A DNA stretch of 42,418 nucleotides, taken from NCBI GenBank assembly GCA_003215315.1, contig QCKO01000009.1, positions 1 through 42,418 of the forward strand, written 5' to 3'. The notes under the pieces were generated by a model. It did no database searches and had not been told where the DNA came from. It was given only the letters and a program-made list of their open reading frames with translations. Below are positions 20,427 to 29,599 of the stretch, piece after piece. Position numbers and translations under genes: made by a program. Each line of letters begins with the position of its first letter. The stretch's first letter is position 1. The stretch comes from Prochlorococcus sp. AG-409-P19. GTDB lineage: Bacteria; Cyanobacteriota; Cyanobacteriia; PCC-6307; Cyanobiaceae.

Positions 20427-20939
20427 GTGAGTATTTTTGTTGGCAACTTGCCTTTCCGCGCTGAGCAGGAAGATGTTATTGAATTGTTCTCCCCATTTGG
20501 GGAGGTGACAAACTGTTCTCTCCCTTTAGAACGCGATACAGGACGCAAAAGAGGTTTTGCTTTTGTTGAGATGGTAGATGAAGCAGTGGAAACTGCTGCC
20601 ATTGAGTCTCTTCAAGGTGCTGAATTAATGGGTCGTCCTCTCAGAATTAACAAAGCAGAACCACGAGGTAGCGCTCCAAGAAGAGGTGGCGGCGGCTACG
20701 GCGGTGGCGGCTACGGCGGTGGCGGCTACGGCGGTGGTGGTCAAGGCGGCTATGGCGGTGGCGGTCAGGCATCAGGAGAGAGAACTTCTGGTGCTAAAGG
20801 TTGGGAGGACCGCAGTCATGGAGCTGATTCCCAGGAGGCTGCTGGTGCTTACGATCAAGGCAGGAGCCGCAGGAGAAGAGGTGCTTCTCCTGAAGGTGCT
20901 GATGATTCAACTGCTGAATATGGAGGAGCAGAGTCTTAA
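20427..20939 (+). CDS. Glycine-rich RRM RNA-binding protein (Rbp)
   Basis: This 170-aa protein has one RRM domain (residues 1-80) with both signature motifs, RNP2 IFVGNLPF near residue 3 and RNP1 KRGFAFVEM near residue 46. A glycine/tyrosine-rich region follows (about 86-113, repeated GGGYG), then a Ser/Arg/Gly-rich tail. Cyanobacterial Rbp proteins bind mRNA and some help anchor messages near thylakoids or respond to cold; which applies here is not known. The start is GTG at 20427, giving SIFVGNLPF directly. The gene has its own leader with hairpins and a clear terminator, so it is likely monocistronic. The Gly repeat DNA is much richer in GC than its surroundings. Confidence 0.93.
   Translation: MSIFVGNLPFRAEQEDVIELFSPFGEVTNCSLPLERDTGRKRGFAFVEMVDEAVETAAIESLQGAELMGRPLRINKAEPRGSAPRRGGGGYGGGGYGGGGYGGGGQGGYGGGGQASGERTSGAKGWEDRSHGADSQEAAGAYDQGRSRRRRGASPEGADDSTAEYGGAES
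20691..20735 (+). repeat. Three perfect 15-bp tandem repeats in rbp
   Basis: The unit GGCGGCTACGGCGGT occurs three times without mismatch, encoding the GGYGG pattern of the Rbp tail; degenerate copies continue to about 20775. Exact repetition suggests slippage expansion. Confidence 0.9.
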
Positions 20940-20954
20940 TTAGGAAGATATGAT

Positions 20955-21974
20955 TTACTGCCCAACATTTTTAAGTTGTTGGGCTATTTTTTCTAATAGA
21001 TCTACATCACATTTTTGATTTTGCCCTTTTTCACTTAATTCTTTCCGGAGTAATCTTGCGTTAGGAATAGCTTCTATTAATTGAATAATGTGTTTACATA
21101 TATCCCAAATTTGACCATTATTCTTTAAGTGGTTTTGTGCATATGGTATTAATGTTTCAATCAAATATGAGGTTGTTATGTTTTTCTTCTTTTCTCCAAA
21201 TACCATATGATCTATATTTTTCCATAGAAGAGGATGCTTATAAGCAGCTCTGCCAACCATAGCCCCATCAAAGGTATTCAGCGCATTTATACATTCGTTT
21301 GGTGTTTGCAATCCACCATTTAATTCTATAATTAAATTAGGTCTTTTTTGTTTTAATTTTGCTACTCTTTCGTATTGTAGTGGTGGAATTGTTCTATTTT
21401 CCTTAGGGTTTAGGCCTGTTAAAATAGCTTTTCTTGCATGTATAGAAAATCTTTGAGCTCCAGCTGATGCTAATTTATCAACAAAGAGTAATAAAAATGA
21501 ATCGCTATCAAAGTTATCAATACCTATTCTATGTTTTACAGTTACTGGAAGATTAGTAGCTTGAACCATTGATTCAATACAATTAGCAACCTCATCAGGT
21601 TTTGACATTAGGCAAGCGCCAAAATTGCCGGCTTTTACTCTGGGACTAGGGCATCCAATATTTAAGTTAATTTCGTCATAGCCCCAACTTTCGGCCATTC
21701 GACTTGCTTCAGCAAGAAGATATGGATCATCTCCTCCGATTTGTAATGAAATTGGATGCTCTATCTCATCAAAATTCAGTAATTGATCTTTTCTTTTGCT
21801 GTAATGAAGTGCTTGAGCTACAACCATTTCGGTGTACAGCAAGGCTCTATTACTGATGTGACGCATCATCACTCTGAAATGCCTATCAGTACAGTCCATC
21901 ATTGGCGCAATACTGAATCGATAGGCGAGTGTATTGTCTTTGGATGTATTGGAGAGATTTTTTTCTTTTAACAA
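20955..21974 (-). CDS. dusA: tRNA-dihydrouridine synthase (DusA-like)
   Basis: Dus enzymes reduce uridine to dihydrouridine in the tRNA D-loop with FMN and NADPH. The 339-aa protein has RFSIAPMMDCTDRHFRVMMR (the FMN-binding start), TEMVVAQAL, LQIGGDDP, NIGCPSPRVKAGNFGACLM with the catalytic C121, VKHRIGID, IHARKAIL and ELNGGLQT. The 'APMMD.TDRH' pattern and length favour the DusA subfamily. The start is TTG at 21974; no ATG precedes the conserved part, so the exact start is uncertain. Its C-terminal codons (QQLKNVGQ) are encoded by the rbp terminator hairpin on the opposite strand. Confidence 0.94.
   Translation of the reverse strand: MLKEKNLSNTSKDNTLAYRFSIAPMMDCTDRHFRVMMRHISNRALLYTEMVVAQALHYSKRKDQLLNFDEIEHPISLQIGGDDPYLLAEASRMAESWGYDEINLNIGCPSPRVKAGNFGACLMSKPDEVANCIESMVQATNLPVTVKHRIGIDNFDSDSFLLLFVDKLASAGAQRFSIHARKAILTGLNPKENRTIPPLQYERVAKLKQKRPNLIIELNGGLQTPNECINALNTFDGAMVGRAAYKHPLLWKNIDHMVFGEKKKNITTSYLIETLIPYAQNHLKNNGQIWDICKHIIQLIEAIPNARLLRKELSEKGQNQKCDVDLLEKIAQQLKNVGQ
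20960..20992 (+). terminator. Intrinsic terminator of rbp inside the dus 3' end
   Basis: GCCCAACA (20960-20967) pairs perfectly with TGTTGGGC (20977-20984) around a 9-nt loop and is followed by TATTTTTT (20985-20992). It lies 20 bp after the rbp stop and works only in the plus direction, as there is no T-run on the other strand. It overlaps the last codons of the opposing dus gene. Confidence 0.88.
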
Positions 21975-22035
21975 AGCTTCTCTCTGCTAACTGGATGAAA
22001 ATTAATTATTATTAGTTTAAGTAGAAGTTTTTTCT

Positions 22036-22521
22036 TTGAAACGTAGATTTTTAATTATGGGTTTTTTGAATACCTTTCTGCTATTTATGCTTAAACCAAG
22101 AAGTGTTTTTGCCTCAAATGATAACAATCGTGATTCTTGGTCACTTACGGATGAAGATTGGCAAAATCGTTTGTCGAGAGAATCTTATACGGTTCTTCGT
22201 AAAGAAGGAACAGAGAGACCTTTCTCTAGTGTTTTAAATGATGAGAAAAGGCAAGGGACTTTTTATTGTGCTGGTTGTGAATTGCCTTTATTTAGTTCGC
22301 AAACAAAGTTTGATAGTGGAACTGGATGGCCTAGTTTTTGGGATCATTTACCAGATGCTATTGAAACTAAGGTTGATTTTAAATTGATTGTTCCTAGAAC
22401 TGAATATCACTGTAAACGTTGTGGCGGCCATCAAGGACATGTGTTCAATGATGGTCCTCGTCCCACGGGGAAACGGTATTGTAATAATGGCGTGGCACTA
22501 GTTTTTCATTCCAATGATTGA
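22036..22521 (+). CDS. msrB: Peptide-methionine (R)-S-oxide reductase
   Basis: MsrB reduces methionine-R-sulfoxide in oxidised proteins. The 161-aa protein has the two zinc-binding CxxC pairs (CAGC in FYCAGCELPLF and CKRC in YHCKRCGGHQGH), the GTGWPSFWDH signature and the catalytic cysteine in RYCNNGVAL. The first 27 residues are basic then hydrophobic (KRRFLIMGFLNTFLLFML) and end in SVFAS, resembling a signal peptide with twin arginines, so it may act in the periplasm or thylakoid lumen. The start is TTG at 22036; an internal ATG at codon 8 would shorten the n-region. Placement before grpE-dnaJ fits protein-damage repair. Confidence 0.93.
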   Translation: MKRRFLIMGFLNTFLLFMLKPRSVFASNDNNRDSWSLTDEDWQNRLSRESYTVLRKEGTERPFSSVLNDEKRQGTFYCAGCELPLFSSQTKFDSGTGWPSFWDHLPDAIETKVDFKLIVPRTEYHCKRCGGHQGHVFNDGPRPTGKRYCNNGVALVFHSND

Positions 22522-22613
22522 TAAGGTTTATTTTGTTTTTAGGTGTGGGCTTCCGTAGCTTGTGCAAAAAACCCTTTTGATTGCAACATAGGTATCTAGA
22601 TTAATTTGTTCAT

Positions 22614-23381
22614 ATGAATTCAGATCTTCCAATTTCAGATCAAGAGACTTCTAGCGACAGTACGGAAGTGAATCAAGCGAAAGCAGAAGATTCAACTGTT
22701 CCTGAAAATCATGTAATTAATACTCCTTCCTCGGAGGTTTTATCTGATCAGTCTAGTTCTAATCAAAGTGAAGAGGGTCAGGTGTCTTTGGACAATCATT
22801 CTGAGCCATCCATACAAGCATCGGACACGGAAACACGTTTACAGCAGTTAGAGAAAGAACATGAGACATTAAAGAGTCAATATATGAGAATTGCTGCGGA
22901 TTTCGATAATTTTAGAAAAAGACAAACTCGCGATCAAGATGATCTCCGTATTCAGTTGACATGCAGTACGTTGAGCGAAATTCTGCCAGTCGTAGATAAT
23001 TTTGAGAGAGCCCGACAGCAATTAACTCCTGAGGGTGAAGAAGCTCAAACGCTTCATAGAAGCTATCAAGGTCTTTACAAGCAATTAGTTGATGTTTTAA
23101 AGCAATTAGGTGTTGCGCCTATGAAAGTAGTCGGTCAAAAATTCGATCCAACTCTTCATGAAGCTGTTTTAAGAGAGCCTAGTGAAGAGCAGTTTGAAGA
23201 TGTTGTGACTGAAGAACTTCAGCGTGGATATCATTTAAATGGAAGGGTTTTACGACATGCATTGGTAAAGGTTTCTATGGGTCCAGGCCCCAATCAAGAG
23301 GTTGAGAACTCTTCGGTTAATAATTCTTCTAATGAAACTCAAGAAATAGTTTCAGAAGAGCCAACAAAGGAGGACAATTAA
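22614..23381 (+). CDS. grpE: Nucleotide exchange factor GrpE
   Basis: GrpE releases ADP from DnaK and so times the chaperone cycle. The 255-aa protein starts with an acidic Ser/Glu/Asn-rich region (about 1-70), then a long coiled coil ([30 protein letters not shown] in pieces, about 72-102) and the beta-rich head with [21 protein letters not shown] and [23 protein letters not shown], which is the family signature. The start is ATG at 22614. dnaJ follows 42 bp later, the usual pairing; dnaK is not in the window. Confidence 0.97.
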   Translation: MNSDLPISDQETSSDSTEVNQAKAEDSTVPENHVINTPSSEVLSDQSSSNQSEEGQVSLDNHSEPSIQASDTETRLQQLEKEHETLKSQYMRIAADFDNFRKRQTRDQDDLRIQLTCSTLSEILPVVDNFERARQQLTPEGEEAQTLHRSYQGLYKQLVDVLKQLGVAPMKVVGQKFDPTLHEAVLREPSEEQFEDVVTEELQRGYHLNGRVLRHALVKVSMGPGPNQEVENSSVNNSSNETQEIVSEEPTKEDN

Positions 23382-23423
23382 TTCAATGTTACTGGCAACT
23401 CATTAGATAGGTGTATCAAATCA

Positions 23424-24563
23424 ATGGCTGATTTTTACGAGGTATTGGGTGTTAGTAGAAATGCTGATGCTGATACATTAAAACGGGCTTACAGACAGCA
23501 AGCGCGAAAATATCATCCTGATATTAATAAAGAACCTGGAGCTGAGGAACGTTTTAAAGAAATTGGAAGAGCATATGAAGTGTTAGGTGATGCTCAAACA
23601 CGAGCTCGGTATGACCAATTTGGAGAAGCTGGATTAGGTGGTGCAGCGGGTATGCCTGATATGGGAGATATGGGAGGTTTTGCGGATTTATTTGAAACCT
23701 TTTTTAGTGGTTTTGGCGGCGGCGGGGCCGGTCCGCAATCAGGTCGTCAGCAGAGGCGAGGCCCTCAGCAGGGTGATGATTTGAGATATGATTTGACAAT
23801 TGATTTTGATAAGGCTGTTTTTGGCCAGGAAAAAGAGATAAAAGTTCCTCATTTAGAAACTTGTGATATATGTCGTGGTAGTGGAGCAAAGCCTGGCAGT
23901 GGTCCTATAACCTGTACCACCTGTGGTGGAGCCGGTCAGGTAAGAAGAGCAACAAGAACACCTTTTGGTAGTTTTACGCAAGTCGCCGAATGCCCGAATT
24001 GTGGTGGCTCTGGACAAATGATTAAAGATCCTTGCAATGCTTGTGGCGGACAAGGCGTTAAGCAAGTCCGCAAAAAATTAGTTATTAATATTCCTTCAGG
24101 TGTTGATACTGGTACCCGTTTGCGCGTATCTGGTGAGGGAAATGCTGGCCCCAGAGGTGGACCATCAGGTGATTTATATGTTTTTTTGAAAGTGAAAAAA
24201 CATCCAACGCTTAAACGAGATGGTTTAACTATTAATTCAGAAGTAAATGTGAGTTATTTACAAGCCATTCTTGGAGACTCTATTGAAATAGATACTGTTG
24301 ATGGCCCTACAAGACTTCAAATACCTGTTGGAACGCAACCAAATGCAGTTTTAACCTTGGAAAACAAAGGTATTCCTAAGATAGGTAATCCAGTTGCAAG
24401 AGGGAACCATTGTATTTCTATAAATGTTAAATTGCCTTCACGTTTATCAGATCAAGAACGTAATCTTTTAGAAGAATTGGCAGGTCATTATTCCAATAGA
24501 GGCCCTCAACATCATTATCATAAAAGCGGTTTATTTTCTAAATTATTTCGAAAAAATCAATAA
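23424..24563 (+). CDS. dnaJ: Chaperone DnaJ
   Basis: DnaJ delivers clients to DnaK and stimulates its ATPase. The 379-aa protein has the complete class I layout: J-domain (1-70) with HPD at 31-33, a Gly/Phe-rich linker (about 72-110), four zinc-finger repeats [24 protein letters not shown] and CNACGGQG (about 149-215), and the C-terminal substrate-binding domains with [15 protein letters not shown]. The start is ATG at 23424. The stop codon shares one base with the start of the downstream tusA-like gene, so they are translationally coupled. Confidence 0.97.
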   Translation: MADFYEVLGVSRNADADTLKRAYRQQARKYHPDINKEPGAEERFKEIGRAYEVLGDAQTRARYDQFGEAGLGGAAGMPDMGDMGGFADLFETFFSGFGGGGAGPQSGRQQRRGPQQGDDLRYDLTIDFDKAVFGQEKEIKVPHLETCDICRGSGAKPGSGPITCTTCGGAGQVRRATRTPFGSFTQVAECPNCGGSGQMIKDPCNACGGQGVKQVRKKLVINIPSGVDTGTRLRVSGEGNAGPRGGPSGDLYVFLKVKKHPTLKRDGLTINSEVNVSYLQAILGDSIEIDTVDGPTRLQIPVGTQPNAVLTLENKGIPKIGNPVARGNHCISINVKLPSRLSDQERNLLEELAGHYSNRGPQHHYHKSGLFSKLFRKNQ

Positions 24564-24811
24564 TGGAGGAATTAGTTTTTGATCACTATTTAGACCTTCG
24601 AGGGACTCCATGTCCAACGAATTTTGTTCGATGTTCTCTTGCTCTTGAGAAATTATCATTTACTAAGATATTAAAGGTAGATTTAGATAAAGGGGAACCA
24701 GAGAAATCTGTGGTTTCGGGATTACAAGAAAATGGATATAAAGTAAAGATAATTAATACTAAATCTGATTGGATTACTTTAATAGTTTCTTGTGGCCATC
24801 AATCATATTAA
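24563..24811 (+). CDS. TusA/SirA-like sulfurtransferase-fold protein
   Basis: This 82-aa protein has the TusA/SirA fold signature LDLRGTPCPTNFVRCSLALEKL, with the conserved cysteine at C17 inside the CPxN/P motif, followed by the family's 'ILKVDLDKGEPEKSVVSGLQENGYKV' pattern. TusA relays sulfur for tRNA thiolation or other thiol chemistry; whether this paralog does is unknown. It overlaps dnaJ by one base (TAATG) and its 3' end overlaps rsgA by 20 bp, making a tight dnaJ-tusA-rsgA unit that is conserved in Prochlorococcus. Confidence 0.88.
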   Translation: MEELVFDHYLDLRGTPCPTNFVRCSLALEKLSFTKILKVDLDKGEPEKSVVSGLQENGYKVKIINTKSDWITLIVSCGHQSY

Positions 24812-25703
24812 TAAATTTTCAGGAAGGGTAGTTGCTCTTAAGGCTAATTATTTTTTTGTTGAGATTCAAATTAGTTGTTCAGAATCTATTCGCTTATTAT
24901 GTACAAAGCGTCATCGATTAAATTATCAGGGTCTTTATATAAGTGTTGGTGATAATGTGATAGTTGAGTCAATTGATTGGAAAAAACATAGAGGTGTGAT
25001 AAGTCATATTGCTCAAAGATCAAGTTATCTCGAAAGGCCCTCTGTCGCTAATGTTACAAATATAATGGTGCTTGTTTCGGTTTCTGAGCCCGTTTTTGAT
25101 TTATATCAAACTAGTCGCTTTCTATTAACAGCAGAGACAACAAATCTTGATGTAACACTTGTATTAACTAAGGTCGATTTGGTTCCAAATCCTATTTTAA
25201 ATACGTATATAAATAATATTAAATCTTGGGGCTATGATCCATTCCCAATTTCGATCAAAAATAATTTTGGAATTGATTTGTTAATTTCGAAATTGAAATC
25301 ATCAAAACTTTCTGTTTTATGCGGTCCATCAGGTGTAGGTAAAACAAGTTTAATTAATTACTTGTTACCGGAGCTCTCACAACCTACCGCATCAGTATCA
25401 CAAAAATTGCAACGAGGAGTTAATACTACGAGACATGTAGAATTATTTTCTTTAGGTGGTGAAGCCTTAGTTGCAGATACTCCAGGATTTAATAGACCTG
25501 AAGTAAACATTACCCCAAGAGATCTTGCTTTTTTATTTCCCGAGTTACGCCAACAATTAACTGATCATAGATGTAAATTTAGAGATTGTTTGCATCGAGA
25601 TGAACCTGGTTGTGTAATAGATAAAACGATTGCAAGATATTCTTTTTATAGAGAAAATCTTGAAGAATTACTTAGCTCTCCTCTGAGAATCCAGGAAGAT
25701 TAA
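24792..25703 (+). CDS. rsgA: Small-subunit biogenesis GTPase RsgA
   Basis: RsgA (YjeQ) is a circularly permuted GTPase that checks 30S maturation. The 303-aa protein has an N-terminal OB-fold (about 8-75), then G-motifs in permuted order: G4 TKVDL (126-130), G1 GPSGVGKTS (178-186), G3 DTPGF (229-233), and finally a zinc finger with C261, C266, H268 and C274 ([16 protein letters not shown]). The start is GTG at 24792, inside the tusA-like gene. The 3' end overlaps the opposing ybaB gene by 32 bp. Confidence 0.96.
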   Translation: MAINHINKFSGRVVALKANYFFVEIQISCSESIRLLCTKRHRLNYQGLYISVGDNVIVESIDWKKHRGVISHIAQRSSYLERPSVANVTNIMVLVSVSEPVFDLYQTSRFLLTAETTNLDVTLVLTKVDLVPNPILNTYINNIKSWGYDPFPISIKNNFGIDLLISKLKSSKLSVLCGPSGVGKTSLINYLLPELSQPTASVSQKLQRGVNTTRHVELFSLGGEALVADTPGFNRPEVNITPRDLAFLFPELRQQLTDHRCKFRDCLHRDEPGCVIDKTIARYSFYRENLEELLSSPLRIQED

Positions 25704-26010
25704 GACCACCAGTTAATTTTTCCATTCGGTTTTTCATAGTCGTTGTCGATAAGTCATGAGCTGATTTCAGTGCCTCAAAAAAAGCTTTTTCTGTGACTTC
25801 TTTCCCTTCTGAGAGTAGTGATGGATTAATTTCTACACGAATAGGTTTTTGATTTCCTGATAGCCATACTTTTGCTCTTTGGTCCGTATTGGCTCCTTCT
25901 ATTTCCATAGATTCAAGTTCCTCTTGTAGCTCTTGTGCTTCTTTTTGGATTTGCTGAGCTTTTTTGAAGGCTTCTGTTAGTTGCCCAAAATTAGGTAGTC
26001 CGAAAGCCAT
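25672..26010 (-). CDS. YbaB/EbfC family nucleoid-associated protein
   Basis: This 112-aa protein belongs to the YbaB/EbfC family of small dimeric DNA-binding, nucleoid-associated proteins. The N-terminus [31 protein letters not shown] is a long helix with the family's Q/K-rich heptads, and the core has [16 protein letters not shown] followed by '[23 protein letters not shown]', matching the family's typical ending. The start is ATG at 26010. It overlaps the 3' end of rsgA by 32 bp on the opposite strand and is 36 bp downstream of murB. Confidence 0.92.
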   Translation of the reverse strand: MAFGLPNFGQLTEAFKKAQQIQKEAQELQEELESMEIEGANTDQRAKVWLSGNQKPIRVEINPSLLSEGKEVTEKAFFEALKSAHDLSTTTMKNRMEKLTGGLNLPGFSEES

Positions 26011-26046
26011 TGTATTTAAAAAGATTATCTATACAGGTTAATTGGC

Positions 26047-26934
26047 TTAAAAGCCAAATGTTTGAACTTCGGGATGAAGACATACTCCATATGCTTCTTT
26101 CACCTTGCTTTGGATGAATAAAATTAATTTTTTTATATCAGTTGCTTTAGCGTTATTTGTATTCACAATGAAATTTGCATGAATTGTGGAGATTTCTGCT
26201 CCACCAATTTTTTCCCCTTTTAAACCCAAGCTTTCTATTAATTTTCCAGCTTTTAGTGGTTCTGGATTTCTAAAAATGCTTCCACAACTTAAATAGCGAT
26301 ATGGTTGAGTAGTTATTCTTCGATTTAAGTTGTTATTCGTGATTTGAGTCAGCTGTGTTGCCTCATGCCCAGGCTCAAGTTTTAAACGAGCTGACAAGAC
26401 TATAAGCTTTTCTTTTTGCAAGAGACTATGCCTGTAGGAGAAATTAAGAGCATTTTTCGTTAATTCAAATGTTTTTCCTTCGTTAAGGGAAAGAACTTTT
26501 ATTGTTTCTACTAATTCTGATATTGATTTCCCTTGAGCTCCTGCATTCATTACGATTGCACCTCCAATTGTTCCTGGAATGCCTACAGCCCATTCCAATC
26601 CATGAAGCCCAGACTTAGCAGCACGTCTTGCAAGAGTCGGTAATGGTTCGCCACTAAATGCTTCAATGATTCCTGTTGAACAATCTATGCGTGCACCTCT
26701 TAATTGTTTGGTACAAATACTTAAACCTTTTACACCTGTATCATTAATTAATAAGTTTGATCCGGCGCCAATCAGGTTGCAATTAATATTTTTTTGATGA
26801 GCCCATGTTGTGAGATAAATTATTTCGTCAATATTTTTTGGCTCGGCAATAAACTCTGCAGGGCCACCAACTCTGAATGTTGTAAAACTTGCAAGAGATA
26901 TATTTTTTTTCATTTTTATTCTTTTAACATTCAT
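26047..26934 (-). CDS. murB: UDP-N-acetylenolpyruvoylglucosamine reductase
   Basis: MurB reduces UDP-GlcNAc-enolpyruvate to UDP-MurNAc with FAD and NADPH in peptidoglycan synthesis. The 295-aa protein has the FAD-binding signatures TTFRVGGPAEF, LIGAGSNLLI and GLHGLEWAVGIPGTIGGAIVMNAGA, plus YRHSLLQ, the catalytic-type SCGSIFRNP and the late acid in HPEVQTFGF. This is the type II (no extra C-terminal lobe) pattern. Its start shares one base with the murC stop, giving a coupled murC-murB pair. A second in-frame ATG lies at codon 7 (MKKNISLASF), an alternative start. Confidence 0.96.
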   Translation of the reverse strand: MNVKRIKMKKNISLASFTTFRVGGPAEFIAEPKNIDEIIYLTTWAHQKNINCNLIGAGSNLLINDTGVKGLSICTKQLRGARIDCSTGIIEAFSGEPLPTLARRAAKSGLHGLEWAVGIPGTIGGAIVMNAGAQGKSISELVETIKVLSLNEGKTFELTKNALNFSYRHSLLQKEKLIVLSARLKLEPGHEATQLTQITNNNLNRRITTQPYRYLSCGSIFRNPEPLKAGKLIESLGLKGEKIGGAEISTIHANFIVNTNNAKATDIKKLILFIQSKVKEAYGVCLHPEVQTFGF

Positions 26935-28433
26935 TAAGCAGCAATCTTTTTATTTGGAAAAATATTGTTATCTACCATAGCCAGAAGTTTGCTTGGCATT
27001 GTATTGATATTTCCTGCACCCATATTTAAAATTAAATCATTATTGCTGCTTTTTGTTTTTAGTAATGTAATTATTTCTTGAAAACTTATTGGACAATATA
27101 CTTGCTTGTTTGGTTGAATAGCTTTTATTGAATCTGCAATTAAATGATGTGTTATTCCTTTTATTTCTTTTTCACCCGCAGAATAAATTGGTGCAATGAT
27201 AATTATATCTGCTGCAATTAATGATAACGCAAATTCATTATGAAATTGTTTGGTTCGACTATATCTATGTGGTTGAAAAATAGCTATAATTCGATTTACT
27301 GAAATAGGTAATATTGTTTTTTTACTCTCTATCATTAATCTTGCCATTGAAATTGTAGCTCTTATTTCGCTTGGGTGATGTGCATAGTCATCAATTATTA
27401 TTTTATTGTCCCATATACCCTTAATTTCAAATCTTCTTTCAGGAGCAGTCATTTTACATAGTATATTTTTAATCTTTTTGAAGGGAATTCCTGCAATTCT
27501 GCATCCAGCAATAGCTCCTATGGCATTACTCAAATTATGAATACCAGGAATAGGAATTGTTATTTCTGAGATAAAAGTTTCTTGCTCATAGTATGCTGCG
27601 GTTGTTTCATATCCATTGCTTTTTATTGGTATTGCTGCAAAATCTAAATTCTTTATTTCTTTTATTGACCACCATATAGAAGCTTTAATATTTTCTCTAA
27701 TATTTATGCAATCATAATTTGCAATTACGTTGTCAGAATTATCAGCGAATTGTCTCATAGTTGCTATTAACGCGTCTAAATTTTTATAATAGTCTGTATG
27801 ATCTAATTCAATATTAGTAATCAAACTTATATTTGGTTTGAACCTAATCAAGCTTCCATCTGATTCGTCTGCTTCTGCAACAAAGTATTTTCCTTTGCCT
27901 ACTGTGTAATTGCTTTTAAAGAGCGGTACAATACCTCCAATAGCAACTGAAGGGTATGTTTTGCATAAAGCAAGTAAGGTCGCTAAGTATGTACTAGTAG
28001 TAGTTTTCCCGTGTGTTCCTGCAATTAGAATTGATTTTTTATTTCTGATTAAATACGCTAATATTTCGGAGCGGTGTAATATTTTTAATCCTATTTGCTT
28101 AGCATAAATTAACTCTATATTGTTTTTGGAAATAGCGGAACTTTTAACTATTAAAATTTCTATTGGCTGATTATTTATTATTTCGTTGATATTGGATTCA
28201 TTTTGCTTGTTGAAAATTTTTACACCTGACGAAATCAATTGATTTATTGTGTTATTCACTTGAGTGTCTGATCCAGATACGGAATATCCTTTATCAGCCA
28301 AGATCATGGCTAATGCAGACATGCCAATTCCGCCAACCCCTATGAAGTGGATGTGAACTTTTTTAGGAGCTGTCTTGTTCAAAAGCTTGGATCTTTGATT
28401 GAAAGATACCTTCGACTGGCGACTTAGGCTCAT
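26934..28433 (-). CDS. murC: UDP-N-acetylmuramate-L-alanine ligase
   Basis: MurC adds L-alanine to UDP-MurNAc, the first peptide step of the cell wall. The 499-aa protein shows the Rossmann entry [16 protein letters not shown] (about 27-42), the ATP P-loop GTHGKTTT (139-146), [31 protein letters not shown] and FQPHRYSRT, all Mur ligase signatures. The start is ATG at 28433, preceded by a divergent intergenic region shared with gap2. The first 23 residues are basic and precede the conserved core, so a shorter start is possible but none is obvious. Confidence 0.96.
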   Translation of the reverse strand: MSLSRQSKVSFNQRSKLLNKTAPKKVHIHFIGVGGIGMSALAMILADKGYSVSGSDTQVNNTINQLISSGVKIFNKQNESNINEIINNQPIEILIVKSSAISKNNIELIYAKQIGLKILHRSEILAYLIRNKKSILIAGTHGKTTTSTYLATLLALCKTYPSVAIGGIVPLFKSNYTVGKGKYFVAEADESDGSLIRFKPNISLITNIELDHTDYYKNLDALIATMRQFADNSDNVIANYDCINIRENIKASIWWSIKEIKNLDFAAIPIKSNGYETTAAYYEQETFISEITIPIPGIHNLSNAIGAIAGCRIAGIPFKKIKNILCKMTAPERRFEIKGIWDNKIIIDDYAHHPSEIRATISMARLMIESKKTILPISVNRIIAIFQPHRYSRTKQFHNEFALSLIAADIIIIAPIYSAGEKEIKGITHHLIADSIKAIQPNKQVYCPISFQEIITLLKTKSSNNDLILNMGAGNINTMPSKLLAMVDNNIFPNKKIAA

Positions 28434-28557
28434 CTTTTTGAAGATTTACCGTCTTTTTATTTGCTTAACAATTCAATTTGCTCCAATTGGCCCTAAACAT
28501 AGTTCATCGTTCTGTATGATCAGCGGCCAACGAACTAGCGGTTTAGCCGTTCCCGGT

Positions 28558-29580
28558 ATGACATTACGTGTTGCGATTAATGGATTTGGACGAATTGGAC
28601 GCAATTTTATGCGTTGTTGGCTCAGTAGAGGCGAGAATACCAACATTGAAGTTGTTGGTATTAATGTCACTTCTGACCCAAAAACTTGTGCCCACTTGTT
28701 GAAATATGACTCAATTCTGGGGGAAATTAAAAATGCTGAGATAGGGCATACTGATGATACTTTTGAGATTAATGGGAAAAAGATAAAATGCTATTCAGAT
28801 AGAAATCCGCTCAATCTTCCTTGGAAGGATTGGGGAATTGATTTAGTTATTGAATCAACTGGTGTTTTTAATACTGATGTTGGAGCGAGTAAACATCTCC
28901 AAGTAGGTGCAAAAAAAGTTATTCTCACTGCTCCAGGTAAGGGAGAAGGTGTTGGTACTTATGTAGTGGGAGTAAATGCAGATCAATATAATCACGATTC
29001 ATATGACATTCTTAGTAATGCCAGCTGTACTACTAATTGCTTAGCTCCAATAGTAAAAGTTCTTGATCAGCAATTAGGCATCAAAAAAGGTTTGATGACA
29101 ACGATTCACAGTTATACAGGAGATCAACGAATATTGGATAACAGTCACCGTGATTTACGGCGAGCACGTGCTGCTGCAATGAATCTTGTGCCTACTTCTA
29201 CCGGGGCAGCAAAAGCTGTTGCTCTTGTGTATCCCCAGATGAAAGGAAAATTGACTGGGATAGCAATGCGTGTTCCTACACCAAATGTTTCAGCCGTAGA
29301 TTTGGTATTTGAATCTGGCCGTAACACTTCTGCTGAAGAAGTTAATGCGATATTGAAGGCTTCATCTCAAGGTGACATGAAAGGCATTATTAAATATGGT
29401 GATTTACCTTTGGTATCAACTGATTATGCTGGTACTAATGAGTCCACAATCGTTGATGAAGCATTAACAATGGCTATTGGTGAAAATCTAATCAAAGTTG
29501 TTGCTTGGTATGATAATGAATGGGGTTACAGTCAACGAGTTGTAGATCTTGCTGAAATTGTTGCTAAAAACTGGAAGTAA
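28558..29580 (+). CDS. gap2: NADP-dependent glyceraldehyde-3-phosphate dehydrogenase (Calvin-cycle type)
   Basis: Gap2 reduces 1,3-bisphosphoglycerate in the Calvin cycle, usually with NADPH in cyanobacteria. From ATG at 28558 the protein is 340 aa, starting [21 protein letters not shown]. The catalytic cysteine is C157 in [12 protein letters not shown]; other landmarks are [40 protein letters not shown] in pieces and [10 protein letters not shown]. An open frame continues upstream to 28399 into murC, but those residues are not part of the family and the ATG gives the conserved N-terminus exactly. It is read divergently from murC and converges on thiL with an 18-bp gap. Confidence 0.97.
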   Translation: MTLRVAINGFGRIGRNFMRCWLSRGENTNIEVVGINVTSDPKTCAHLLKYDSILGEIKNAEIGHTDDTFEINGKKIKCYSDRNPLNLPWKDWGIDLVIESTGVFNTDVGASKHLQVGAKKVILTAPGKGEGVGTYVVGVNADQYNHDSYDILSNASCTTNCLAPIVKVLDQQLGIKKGLMTTIHSYTGDQRILDNSHRDLRRARAAAMNLVPTSTGAAKAVALVYPQMKGKLTGIAMRVPTPNVSAVDLVFESGRNTSAEEVNAILKASSQGDMKGIIKYGDLPLVSTDYAGTNESTIVDEALTMAIGENLIKVVAWYDNEWGYSQRVVDLAEIVAKNWK

Positions 29581-29582
29581 TT

Positions 29583-29599
29583 ATCATTTGTGAAATGAT
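29583..29599. repeat. Hairpin between convergent gap2 and thiL
   Basis: ATCATTT-GTG-AAATGAT forms a perfect 7-bp stem with a 3-nt loop filling nearly the entire gap between the two stop codons. There is no T-run on either side, so it is a weak candidate for a shared bidirectional terminator. Confidence 0.35.

Noticed and set aside
20686-20943. An 85-codon open frame overlapping rbp in another phase
   Set aside because: It exists only because the GC-rich glycine repeats lack stops in other phases; the product is Ala/Val repeat with no family features.
23704-24065. Two minus-strand open frames opposite dnaJ
   Set aside because: They are antisense to the Gly-rich and zinc-finger part of dnaJ, which is unquestionably coding on plus.
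28399-28557. N-terminal extension of gap2 reaching into murC
   Set aside because: The extra 53 codons are outside the family, and ATG 28558 gives the exact conserved Gap N-terminus.
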